Assembly: GCA_009746045.1 (NCBI GenBank)
Contig: RPFO01000213.1
Coordinates: forward strand, 13,157,051-13,221,050
DNA: 64,000 nucleotides
Source: Mesostigma viride
Lineage: Eukaryota > Streptophyta > Mesostigmatophyceae > Mesostigmatales > Mesostigmataceae
Direction of reading: 5' to 3'
Below are positions 12,167-21,122 of this stretch, piece by piece (position 1 is the stretch's first letter; every line of letters starts with the position of its first letter). The notes below the pieces were generated by a model. The model saw nothing but the letters and a program-made list of their open reading frames with translations, made no database searches and was not told the origin of the DNA. Made by a program: the position numbers and the translations under genes.

Positions 12167-12689
12167 CCACGTGCGTGTGCGCCCATAATGGCCCCCATGG
12201 ATGATGCCTTCAGAATTTAGCCACGCCCTGCCTATAATTGGACCTCCCATGGATGTTGCACTAAGAATTTAGCCATGCTATGCCTATGCAGAGAGAAGCT
12301 CTCTGTTGAGAAGCCATGCCCTAGCTCTTGTATAGCCATGACAGTGATCTTCCCCCCCCGTGCCGGGATCCCCTTAGTTGGGTTGAACCCGAGACAGCAT
12401 GGTGGTACCGGTGCCCTTGAGGCACCTAGAGCAAGTGTTGCTTACATTCCACTCTTAATTGCAGGAAGTAGCCCCGAATGTATTAAAAGCCATATGCCCC
12501 TTCTCCGGGATATGTGCTACATGTACTCCCAACGGAGTTATGTTACTAAAATTAATGCGGTCTAGATCCCTCCCAGGCCTGCAGGGTGGGCCGGCAGCGA
12601 TGTTGCTGCGTGTCGTAGTTTTGTGATGTAGTAAGTTGTACCCAGTTGTGCAGCTGGCGTGATTCTTGGATGTCCGTGTCAGATTACTA

Positions 12690-13065
12690 TTTCTTCAGGG
12701 TTCTTCTTCTTTTCGGGGTTTTCCTTTTGTTGCATGCTAATCTCACCTCAATGCTTCTTCCCACAGCAGGGCGGTTGTTGTCTTCAACTACCTGGGCCCA
12801 CTTGGCCTTGTCCTGCATCTTTTCCCAAATCACGGAGAGGCCTTGGCCCCCCATATATCCTCTATCAGTTTCTCTTTGAATGTGCGGGCCTTGCGGTGTC
12901 TGGCATCGCTGGGCCCGTCCCACCTGAGGAGGTGCCTGCCCGGCTGAGCGGGTTGCACTGAGCCCTGCGGACGTGCCACGAGAAGTGTCTACCTTGTTGG
13001 TACGAGCTAAGTGCTCTACTAGTTGCAATCTGCGCTGCTTTATGGTGCTAGTGATCAGTGGCAGG
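12690..13065 (-). pseudogene. LINE ORF2 C-terminal fragment (family A-like)
   Basis: The minus-strand translation includes [40 protein letters not shown] and RPAVGR. These match the C-terminal end of the LINE ORF2 at 29382-32601. The fragment is 5'-truncated at about 13065, and its 3' side is diverged and lacks a clear tail. Confidence 0.75.
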
Positions 13066-13616
13066 TGGCCGGGATTGACACCCCTTACAACAATAAAAGG
13101 AAAACAACTCAGTGTGTGAGGTGAGAGGATGTGAAAACTTACCTATAGTCGTGACAAATGTAGAGCAGCCCAAAGATGCAGATTAAAATAGAGGGTTACC
13201 AAAATTTTCTGGAGGCAAACCAATTAGCTGTAGAGCCGGTAACTAATCTATCTTTGTGAGTCATCTGCACCCACATTACAGATAAGCCAGGAGGCTGCCC
13301 GGGCATCCTGACACAACGTTGGACTGCCATGCGCCCAGGAACAGTTGTGTCATCGGATACGAAGCCCGTACCCAGTTTTAAATTGAAGTGCGTGTATCCT
13401 TGCGATCATACATGCAGTTCTTGGACGTTTGGAATCATGGCATGGCTAACGTGATGACTGACTAGCTAGACCTTTTCAGTGGTTTTCCATTTGCGGGTAT
13501 TTCCTCGTAAATGGTGGGAGAGCGATCGCAGCAATGGTGCTCACCACTAGACACTCCCGGCCAGTTAGGCTCGAAACACACGCCCTGATCAAGCATGCTG
13601 TTTCCGGCCCCACCGT
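13066..13616. other. Intergenic, no gene seen
   Basis: No recognisable coding sequence, repeat or RNA gene. Short frames only. Confidence 0.4.
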
Positions 13617-13797
13617 CTAGGTCATCTAGTCGCTCCACACGTAAGCCAGCCATAATTTCAATGCACAAGGATACACATTTCCATCACCATTCATCTTCAT
13701 CATCCTGAACGACTCGAAAACGCGGAAAAGATAACGGCAGGCTCGAGCTACCATGGTCCGGATTCTCCCGATTTCTGGCCTGCGCTGGTTGTCTCTT
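13617..13797. repeat. Dispersed 180-bp repeat, copy 1
   Basis: It is nearly identical (a handful of differences) to 19855-20033: both run from CTAGTCGCTC through GGCAGGCTCGAGCTACCATG to GGTTGTCTC. In each case family H 3' UTR sequence lies within a few hundred bases downstream. The nature of the repeat is unknown. Confidence 0.8.
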
Positions 13798-13991
13798 TGA
13801 TACAATATTACCAGCAACATATGAGTTGTTTGGGTCAGAATAGGGGGGGGGGGAAAAACTCGCCAGCATCAGAAGGTCGGAGGTCGTGTACTACTGTGCC
13901 CAAAGAACATGGCAAGCAAGAACTGACATACTGCAGAAAACAGCTGTTGCGGCCTTGCTACTTCAAAAATGTGCCAGGAACAGCAGGTACC

Positions 13992-14185
13992 CCTTAGCTG
14001 GGCATAGCGTGATACACCATGAGGGTGCAGGTGCCCTGGGGCACCTAGAGCAAGTGTCGTTTACATTCCCACCCTTGCAGGAAGTAGCTTAGAATGTATG
14101 ATAGGCCATATGCCCCCTCTCAAGGGCTATGTGCTACATATACTCCCCACGGAGTTATGTTCCTAATTAATTAATTAATTAACAT
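13992..14185 (+). mobile_element. Family H 3'-end-only copy H6
   Basis: This 5'-truncated H element keeps only about 190 bp of 3' UTR, ending in ACTCCCCACGGAGT and an (AATT)n tail. A perfect 8-bp duplication, CAGGTACC, at 13984-13991 and 14186-14193 defines it. Severe 5' truncation with a flanking duplication is typical of target-primed reverse transcription. Confidence 0.85.
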
Positions 14186-14201
14186 CAGGTACCATATCTA
14201 C

Positions 14202-14986
14202 CACAGGTCGGACAAATATAAATGATATTTGGCCGTATTTGCGTATTTGATCTATAAATGTTGCATATTTAGTCCACTAAATTAATCCGACGGTGAACCC
14301 CGTTCGGCAAATAATAATCTAAATTAATCTGAACGTGAAACCGGCTTTGAACAAAATATTTAGATTAATTTGAACGTGAAACCGGCTCTGACCAAAATAT
14401 TTAGATTAATCTGACGGTGAAACCGGCTTTGACCAAAATATCTAAATTTATCTAAATGAATATTTAAATTTATATACTCGTGCCGCCAGGGCCTTTAACT
14501 TTAACATCTGAAGTCTGAACTGGCCGCGTCTGCGTCCTGCCTCGCGCGCCATCAGGAAACTGAGCGGGAAATGCATTTGCCTTAAACTTGCATGTAAGTG
14601 CCCAGCACAGGTCGGACACGGAGATTTGAGACGAATGGCCTTTCGGCAAAAAATATTTAGATTAATTTGAACGTGAAACCCCGTATATAATATTTAAACT
14701 ACATTTAGATATATTTGAGACAAATGGCATTTCGGCAAAAAATATTTAGATTAATTTGAACGTGAAACCGGCTTTGACCAAAATATTTAGATTAATTTGA
14801 ACGTGAAACCGGCTTTGACCAAAATATTTAGATTAATTTGAACGTGAAACCGGCTTTGACCAAAACATTTAGATTAATTTGAACGTGAAACCGGCTTTGA
14901 CCAAAATATCTAAATTAATCTGACGGCGACCGGTAAGCAGCCAAAAGTATCTAAATTATATTTTATTTATATTTGTCCGACCTGTG
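14202..14986. mobile_element. hAT-like MITE, 785 bp
   Basis: A perfect 22-bp terminal inverted repeat begins CACAGGTCGGAC (14202-14223 and complement 14965-14986). An 8-bp target duplication, ATATCTAC, lies at 14194-14201 and 14987-14994. An 8-bp duplication is the hallmark of hAT transposons. The interior is AT-rich tandem repeats of about 41 bp (AACGTGAAACCGGCTTTGAC, then CAAAATATTTAGATT) with no transposase. A stray internal copy of the terminus (CACAGGTCGGACA) lies near 14604. Confidence 0.88.
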
Positions 14987-15066
14987 ATATCTACGGTTTA
15001 ATTGTCCTAGGTAAAAAGGCGCCTAAACCTGCTGAATCACCAACAACAATAGGAACGATGTCACGT

Positions 15067-16581
15067 TTACAACACACTAGGCTGTGGGAGGCGCGTCCAT
15101 TTGAAGGGCCCAAATTTGGATGCACCCACGCCACTTCCATAGCCGTAGTACGAATCCGCATTGACAGTTACGCGCAGGTACTCCATGGGGAGGGTTTCGC
15201 CATGCACGACAATGCGGTGGAAGTTTGTGACGGGCGCCAGGGTCCCATACTGTGTGTTCTGAGGCAGGTACACGGCGTTTGTGTTGGCAAACGGGTTATC
15301 CGACTTGAACTCGTGCGAGTCCCCGTGCAAGGCCAGGACGGAGCGGCCAAAGCTGCGCACGTGGTTGTAGATCGCCTGCACGATGGGGGTGTACCCCGAC
15401 AGCTTCGACGGGTCGCCCTTCCAGAAGTCCGCCTGGTACATCAGGACGATGCCCTTGGTGTCCTCCTCCCACGCGTGCGCAAACGCTCGGTCGAGCCACC
15501 GGATGGTGGCCCCCGTGCGCTCCGCGACCGCGTCCAGCTGGCGCTGCGTCTTGGGCGCGCCGTGCCAGGCGTCGCCCTCGTTGTTGGACCCACCCGGGAT
15601 GTTCAGCGCCACAAACAGCACGTCGGCCTCCACGAACATCACGTGCTCCAGGTACTTGGCGTCCGCGGGGTACGCGGGGTCATACGCGCGCGACTGGGAC
15701 AGCACGCTCTTGTGCCTGGCCAGGGTGGACCCAGGGCGTGGGAAGAAGATGCGGCGCACCAGCTCCAGGTTGTCAAGCGGGTCACCAGGGTAGTGGCTGC
15801 CGCCGTCCGCCACAGGGTCATAGTATGAGTCACAGGGACCCAGGTTGCCCGTGAGGTTCAGGCATGGCCACGGGCTGGTGGTGGTGTACGTCCAGCCGCC
15901 CTCCTTGGCGTTGTGGCAGTCGGCCCATTCATTGTCGCCCGGGGTGTACACGAGCGGGACGTTGAACTCCTTGAACGCGTTAAAGACCCTCCAGTTGTAC
16001 GCCTCGTAGCAGTGGGAGGAGCCGGAGTGGATGTCGCCCACGTGCAGGACAAGCTGCAGCGCGTTGTCCTGGTTGATCGCCTGCACAAACGCCGGCATGG
16101 CGTCCAGCTGCGCGTGGTCTGCGTTCCCGACCCCGTAGGGAAGGTCACCAATCGCCGCAAACGTGAACACCCTGGCGTCGCCGCACCTGGGGGCGCGCTC
16201 CAGGTGGAACTCGTACTCCACCGTGTCAAACAGCACGAGCGTCCTCACCTTGCTGGTGCCCGTCACGCCCTCAAACCCACGAGAGCCAGAGGACCACGTC
16301 TGGGGGCTGGAGAACGCCGGGTAGACCGCCCCCCAGTGGACCAGGTCCACTGAGGTCAGCGTGCCGACGGCGGGCACCTCGAGGACGTGGGTGCAGAGCA
16401 GCTGCCACTCATGTTCGGTGGTCACGCAGGTGCCCACAAAGGTGCCGTCAAGCGGCTCGTACGCGGCCCCCTCGCTCTCCTTGAGGTCGAGGTCGACCCG
16501 GATGAAGACGCTGCAGGCAGGTGTCCAGCGCTGCGCCAGGCTGGTGGAGCATATACATATCGGTAGTTTGCCATGCACCAT
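15067..16581 (-). CDS. Calcineurin-like metallophosphoesterase
   Basis: This frame of up to 504 aa is probably the last, very large exon of a hydrolase cleaving phosphate esters with a two-metal centre. Metal-binding blocks appear in order: GDLPYG (about residue 150), GDIHSG (about 183), GDNEWADCH (about 217) and, near the C-terminus, HGDSHEF, which replaces the usual GHxH. The first 130 residues look beta-rich and may form a separate domain. The first ATG (16581) may not be the true start: a candidate splice acceptor (CCACCAG, minus strand) lies at 16541-16542, and upstream exons may carry a signal peptide. The stop codon overlaps TGTAA, the green-algal poly(A) motif. Substrate unknown. Confidence 0.82.
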   Translation of the reverse strand: MVHGKLPICICSTSLAQRWTPACSVFIRVDLDLKESEGAAYEPLDGTFVGTCVTTEHEWQLLCTHVLEVPAVGTLTSVDLVHWGAVYPAFSSPQTWSSGSRGFEGVTGTSKVRTLVLFDTVEYEFHLERAPRCGDARVFTFAAIGDLPYGVGNADHAQLDAMPAFVQAINQDNALQLVLHVGDIHSGSSHCYEAYNWRVFNAFKEFNVPLVYTPGDNEWADCHNAKEGGWTYTTTSPWPCLNLTGNLGPCDSYYDPVADGGSHYPGDPLDNLELVRRIFFPRPGSTLARHKSVLSQSRAYDPAYPADAKYLEHVMFVEADVLFVALNIPGGSNNEGDAWHGAPKTQRQLDAVAERTGATIRWLDRAFAHAWEEDTKGIVLMYQADFWKGDPSKLSGYTPIVQAIYNHVRSFGRSVLALHGDSHEFKSDNPFANTNAVYLPQNTQYGTLAPVTNFHRIVVHGETLPMEYLRVTVNADSYYGYGSGVGASKFGPFKWTRLPQPSVL

Positions 16582-18174
16582 TGCACATAATAAGTGATTC
16601 GTTCAAAGCAGGCCACGAAGGTAGAGCGGCAAAGCGTGAAGATATGGAGCACAAGCACGAGTTATCAGCATTCCATACTGCTTTGTGCTTCATTTCTAAA
16701 TTGCCAGTCTCTATAACAGGTTTGGAAGGTTTAACTTCAAAGGGCCAAAGTGAGAACTTTGCTTGGAAAAGCTCCGAGGCGAAGGGAGGTGGAGCAGCTA
16801 CGTAGTACCACCAGAGGCACACAGCCCAAGTAGACAAAGCCGACAGCACATTACTGTCGCCCTCCTATTTCCCCCCCCCCTCCCCTCCCCCATAACCCCC
16901 GTAAGGTGCCCTGATTCATCTAGCAAAGGGATTGCAGACACCGGCCAGAACGCATCCTCAGCCAGGTAGACATTTTGTATTCCATCCCAAGTAGGCTGTA
17001 TTCACTAGGACTGGACAAGGCAGCCAGCTAATGATATATATAATAGCTTGTACTATACTATGGACGTAGCAAAGTGAGTACAAACAACGTTTGCATGATT
17101 CACACAAACTACGCATGCGGTTTGCATTATATGCTTAACCTATTACGGGCAGAACGCGTCAGAGACATGCCGTTAGTTAACAAACTGACGGATCACACCT
17201 CGGACCATCTGAGCATAACACCATCAACCGAAAGCAGCATTAGCGCTCTACTGACACGAAAGAATTGTGATATGCATGCCATTCAAGTTAGCAGTGATGT
17301 TTCACAAGGTAGGCCCGTACGTAAGTTCTCGTTAAGCTGTCTCGTCAAGCTGATCAGCCTCGCGCTGATTAAGAGATAGCAAGTAAATGAAAATTAAGAT
17401 AACAACGACAAGTGCACCACCTTTTGGTAGCTGTAGCCCCACCGTCAACAACTGCGGCAAGACTGTCAGGGACTGAGTTCTGACTGGCCGACGGGTCGGG
17501 GGGGTTGGTCATTCAAGGGCGCATGGCGGGTTAATTAACTGCTCAATTTTTACCTTGGGACGCTGCACTGGTCTGGAACAAGGGTATCCCATCGAGAATT
17601 GCTTCCTCGGAGCGAGCCTCGGAGAAAGAAATTTTTCTGCCCACAGATCTTGGAGTCTTCGTGAGCGCCAATTAAAGCGAAGCACGCAGTTAATGTTGCC
17701 AATAATGCAACCCCACGTGACAACCCTGACACTCCCATAGTTACGATTATTGAGATGACTCTGCTTTAACTATGTAACCAATAACTTCAGATGTCAGGGC
17801 GTTGACGGCGTTGGGTTTTTACTTTTACGGCCGAATTCACGGGGGGGTTTACTTTCTTACTCCGTCTCGCGGGGTTGATCCTCGTGCAGGGAAACATCAA
17901 ACGGGCTTCAGATTTCAGAATCCTGGCGCTGAGAAGGTCGACGTTGTTGGATATTCCAAGTTTCCAAATTCCAACCCCGAAGCGACCAGGATCTGACTGA
18001 TCTGACGCATGACGGTCCATCCCCGCCCAACGGCTCCCCGACCAGGAAGACCGAAAAAAAATTACATCAGGGGAGGGGTCAGGGCACTTTTCTGGCGGGA
18101 AACCATACCTAGGCATGTGCTAAAAATCCAATGATGATTGGGGTCCATAAATATCAAGGAGACAACCAGCGCAG
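16582..18174. other. Region upstream of the phosphoesterase; possible 5' exon, otherwise empty
   Basis: A minus-strand open frame starting at 16849 (MLSALSTWAVCLWWYYVAAP) has a hydrophobic, signal-like start. It could be a first exon of the phosphoesterase gene, but I cannot place a convincing donor. 16970-18174 shows only short frames and AT-rich patches; no gene or RNA is recognised. Confidence 0.3.
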
Positions 18175-18189
18175 GCCAGAAATATATAT

Positions 18190-19272
18190 TTTAAAAATAT
18201 AATTACTTACAACAGAGTGAAATCACTCAAACCAAAGCAAACGCCCAGCTATAAACCTATATACAGAGCCATGTCAAAGCTCCGTCTATACTACGATAAG
18301 ACCAATGGAAACGCCTAACGGGAGGAACCTAATAGCCCTGCTGCACCGCAAAATCAGCCCGCGTACGGCGGAGCATGATGTCAGCCATGGCCCGAGTCAG
18401 CGCCACCGACAAGCGCTGACGCCAATATGACGTCCAGGTCCGCGCCGACCATGGGGCCCGCTGGCCCTCCAGGTCCAGCCGGTCCTCCCGGAGCCGGCAA
18501 CACTCCTTGAAGAAGGCGGAGGTCAGGGGCCCCATGGCCCCAAACTCCTCCAGGACAAAGGGCACCACACGATGGTGCCCGACGTCGCCGTAGGCCAGGA
18601 GCTTGGCCCGCTCCGCCCGGTCCGCCGTGTAACCTGCCGTGAGGGAGGCCCCAGCCACGTGGCTAAGAGCCAAGGGCCGCGCCACCGAAACGTCAATAAG
18701 CAGATGCCGGCCACCCCCCTCAAAGTCCAGCACCACGATGTCAGGCCGGTGGTCAACTGGGGGAATAGAAGGCAGCGCCATCCGCATCCTCGGACCGGAT
18801 GTTCGCGTGGGGGAAAACCGACCGAATCATGGCGAGCACCACCGTCAGGAGGACAGTGTGCAAATACAAATACCAATTCTGATTCTGTTGGCCCCCCATG
18901 CAGGCAAGGTAGTGAGTCCCCGTGGGATCCAGCGGCTGCCCACAGCTACCACAAGGCCGCCCGGCCGGAACAAGAGGCTGCGGGGCAAATAGCTGGTGCC
19001 GGAGCGCCACCGAGTAGTGGCTGGGAGCCAAGGCGAATGGGGGGGCCATGGGAAGAGCACGAAGGTACGCCGAGCCCACACTCCGCAAGGAAAGCGAGAA
19101 CAGCCACGCACGTCCATGGGCGTTGAGGTCCGCGAAAAGAGCAATCCAATCAGCCGTGTGCAGAATACCCGCGTAGGTTTTCTGGTGTTTATCGATGACG
19201 CGAGCAGGGAATGCGGCGGGAGATTGAACGGAGGCGACCGAGGGAGTGCCGCGAGGGAGGTGGCGCTGTACC
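18190..19272 (-). mobile_element. Family R retroelement copy R4, longest in window
   Basis: A perfect 15-bp target duplication, GCCAGAAATATATAT, lies at 18175-18189 and 19273-19287. On the minus strand, upstream coding (DKHQKTYAGILHTADW...) leads to the zinc knuckle CGSCGQPLDPTGTHYLAC, GGQQNQNWYLYLHT and ...DADGAAFYSP. After a frameshift near 18755 come HRPDIVVLDFEGGG, LLIDVSVARPL, VLEEFGAMGP and the stop at 18329-18331. The CCHC knuckle followed by an RPD...D-V core resembles the restriction-like endonuclease end of R2/Dualen-type non-LTR elements (family knowledge). The RT domain is missing through 5' truncation. Confidence 0.85.
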
Positions 19273-19289
19273 GCCAGAAATATATATGA

Positions 19290-19410
19290 TCTATGATGAC
19301 TGTAGGTGTAAGTTGGCGATGCCATGGTATCCGGAGACGTCCGTCCTATAGTCAGCAAAATTGGTGCGAGAGGTCCCCAGTTCGATTCCGGTCGGATTCA
19401 TTTGCAGATC
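19290..19410 (+). repeat. tRNA-like SINE candidate, copy 1
   Basis: It contains an A-box-like TAGTCAGCAAAATTGG, then a near-perfect B box, AGTTCGATTCC, about 35 bp later, the spacing of a Pol III type 2 promoter. The same segment recurs on the minus strand at about 51165-51300 with small differences. A T-arm cannot pair well, so it is not a functional tRNA gene. The match continues to about 19465 (AACGCAAAGGTTTTCACCTT). Confidence 0.5.
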
Positions 19411-19529
19411 GCGTTTTCCGCGTTTTCCGCGGCCTGGCACTGAACGCAAAGGTTTTCACCTTTGCGGAGTGTCTGATCAGAATATATGATCAGATATAAA
19501 TATGATGAAAAAAAAAATTCCAGCCACTT

Positions 19530-19853
19530 GGGGGGGTACTGTACTAGCCCCCACCATACTACACCGACGGATAACGCGCTAAAAATAGAAAAGACGCTAT
19601 TTTAGTCACATTTTTCCTACGGGGCAGTACTGGACAAACATATTGGGACCAAATCACATATTCCCATATAGTTCCCCCACTTTTGAGAAATGCTACCTAA
19701 TTTGAGCACAGAATAATCATGTTTAGACACATTCAGTTGATGGATTTTCCCGCAAAAAGGGTACTTTTTTCCACCAAAAGAAATAAATCAAATCATGATA
19801 AACACATGGAATAGTGCCAAATCATATATTCCCAAATCATCATATATAGTGCC
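19530..19853. repeat. Diverged AT-rich dispersed repeat, copy 1
   Basis: Blocks such as GGGGGTACT, GCGCTAAAAATAGAAAA, GACGCTA and CCCGCAAAA...GTAC(C)CTTTTTT recur in the same order at 53630-53860. This suggests an old unclassified transposon family. No coding sequence. Confidence 0.5.
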
Positions 19854-19854
19854 A

Positions 19855-20033
19855 TCTAGTCATCTAGTCGCTCTACACGTAACTCCAGCCATAATTTCAA
19901 TGCACAAGGCTACACATTTCCATCACCATTCATTTTCATCATCCTGAACGACTCGAACACGCGGACAAGATAACGGCAGGCTCGAGCTACCATGGTCCGG
20001 ATTCTCCCGATTTCTGGCCTGCGTTGGTTGTCT
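19855..20033. repeat. Dispersed 180-bp repeat, copy 2
   Basis: A near-identical partner of 13617-13797, in the same orientation. Confidence 0.8.
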
Positions 20034-21122
20034 CCTTCTTGATATATAGTGCCAAATCATATATTAATTATAATATTTATTAATTAGGAACATAACTCCG
20101 GTGGGAGTAAATGTAGCACATATCCCAGAGAAGGGGCATATGGCTTTTAATACATTCTAAGCTACTTCCTGCAAGGGTGGGAATGTAAACGACACTTGCT
20201 CTAGGTGCACAAAGGGCACCTGCACCCCCCAGAGTCTCAAGCTCAACCCAACTAAGGGGAGCCTGTCATCAGGGGGAAAGATCATCATGGCTATACAAGA
20301 GCTAGGCCCGCATGGCTTCTCAGCAGAGAGTAGCTCTCTGCGTGGGCACAGCATAACTAAATAAATAAAGCTAGGCAGCATCTGGTGTGTGGCACATCAT
20401 GGGCACACATGTACATGGCTAAATAATGCTCTTGAGTCAACTGGTATCAAGGAGACAACCAGGTATAGTGCCTGTAGGAGCGTACATGTACAAGGCCACG
20501 GTCTATCTATTCTACACTACTACTGCTGTATTCCCCTAAGCTGGGGCGTCTGGAGTCGCGGGGGTTGCGGGGGTCGCGGGGGTCGCGGGGGTCGCTTGCC
20601 AGGGCTTGTGGCCGACGTAGATGGTTGCCCCCCGTCCAGTACACCGGCTTCCCCGCCGCGGGCTGCCGGAGTTGGAGGTAGGTCGGCCACAGCTCGGACC
20701 GTCGGTCGCCGTTGTTGCTGCGCCGGGGTCAAGTTGTCGTCCACGGTGAAGGGAGTGTTCTCGAGCCGCTTGCGGCGTCTGAGAAACGAAATCTTGTCCG
20801 CTGGGCTCTTAAAGATTAGAAGAAGCGAGGGCGCCCCTGTCTTACCCCGCGCGCGGGGAAGGCGGTGGGCGACCAGCTTCATCTCACCAAGAAGGCCCAT
20901 GCGATCAAGGATTTTGCTCTCAAACGCACGTACGTGCAAGCTTCTAGGAATTCTCACCTTCCTCCATGTCGAAGTTCTTGAGTATGGCGTTAAAAGGCTG
21001 CGCTTGGCGAGCTCGGCCTCCTCGCGGAGGTCGAGCTTCTGCTGCTGGAGCTGTGCTGCAACGGCGGAGGTGGTGGAGGTGGTGTGCTGCTTAAGGATAT
21101 CCGCCCAGGTCTGGGTGGGAGG

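Noticed and set aside
15058..15828. Plus-strand 256-codon frame over the phosphoesterase
   Set aside because: It is the antisense of a well-supported coding region with metallophosphatase motifs and has no motif of its own.
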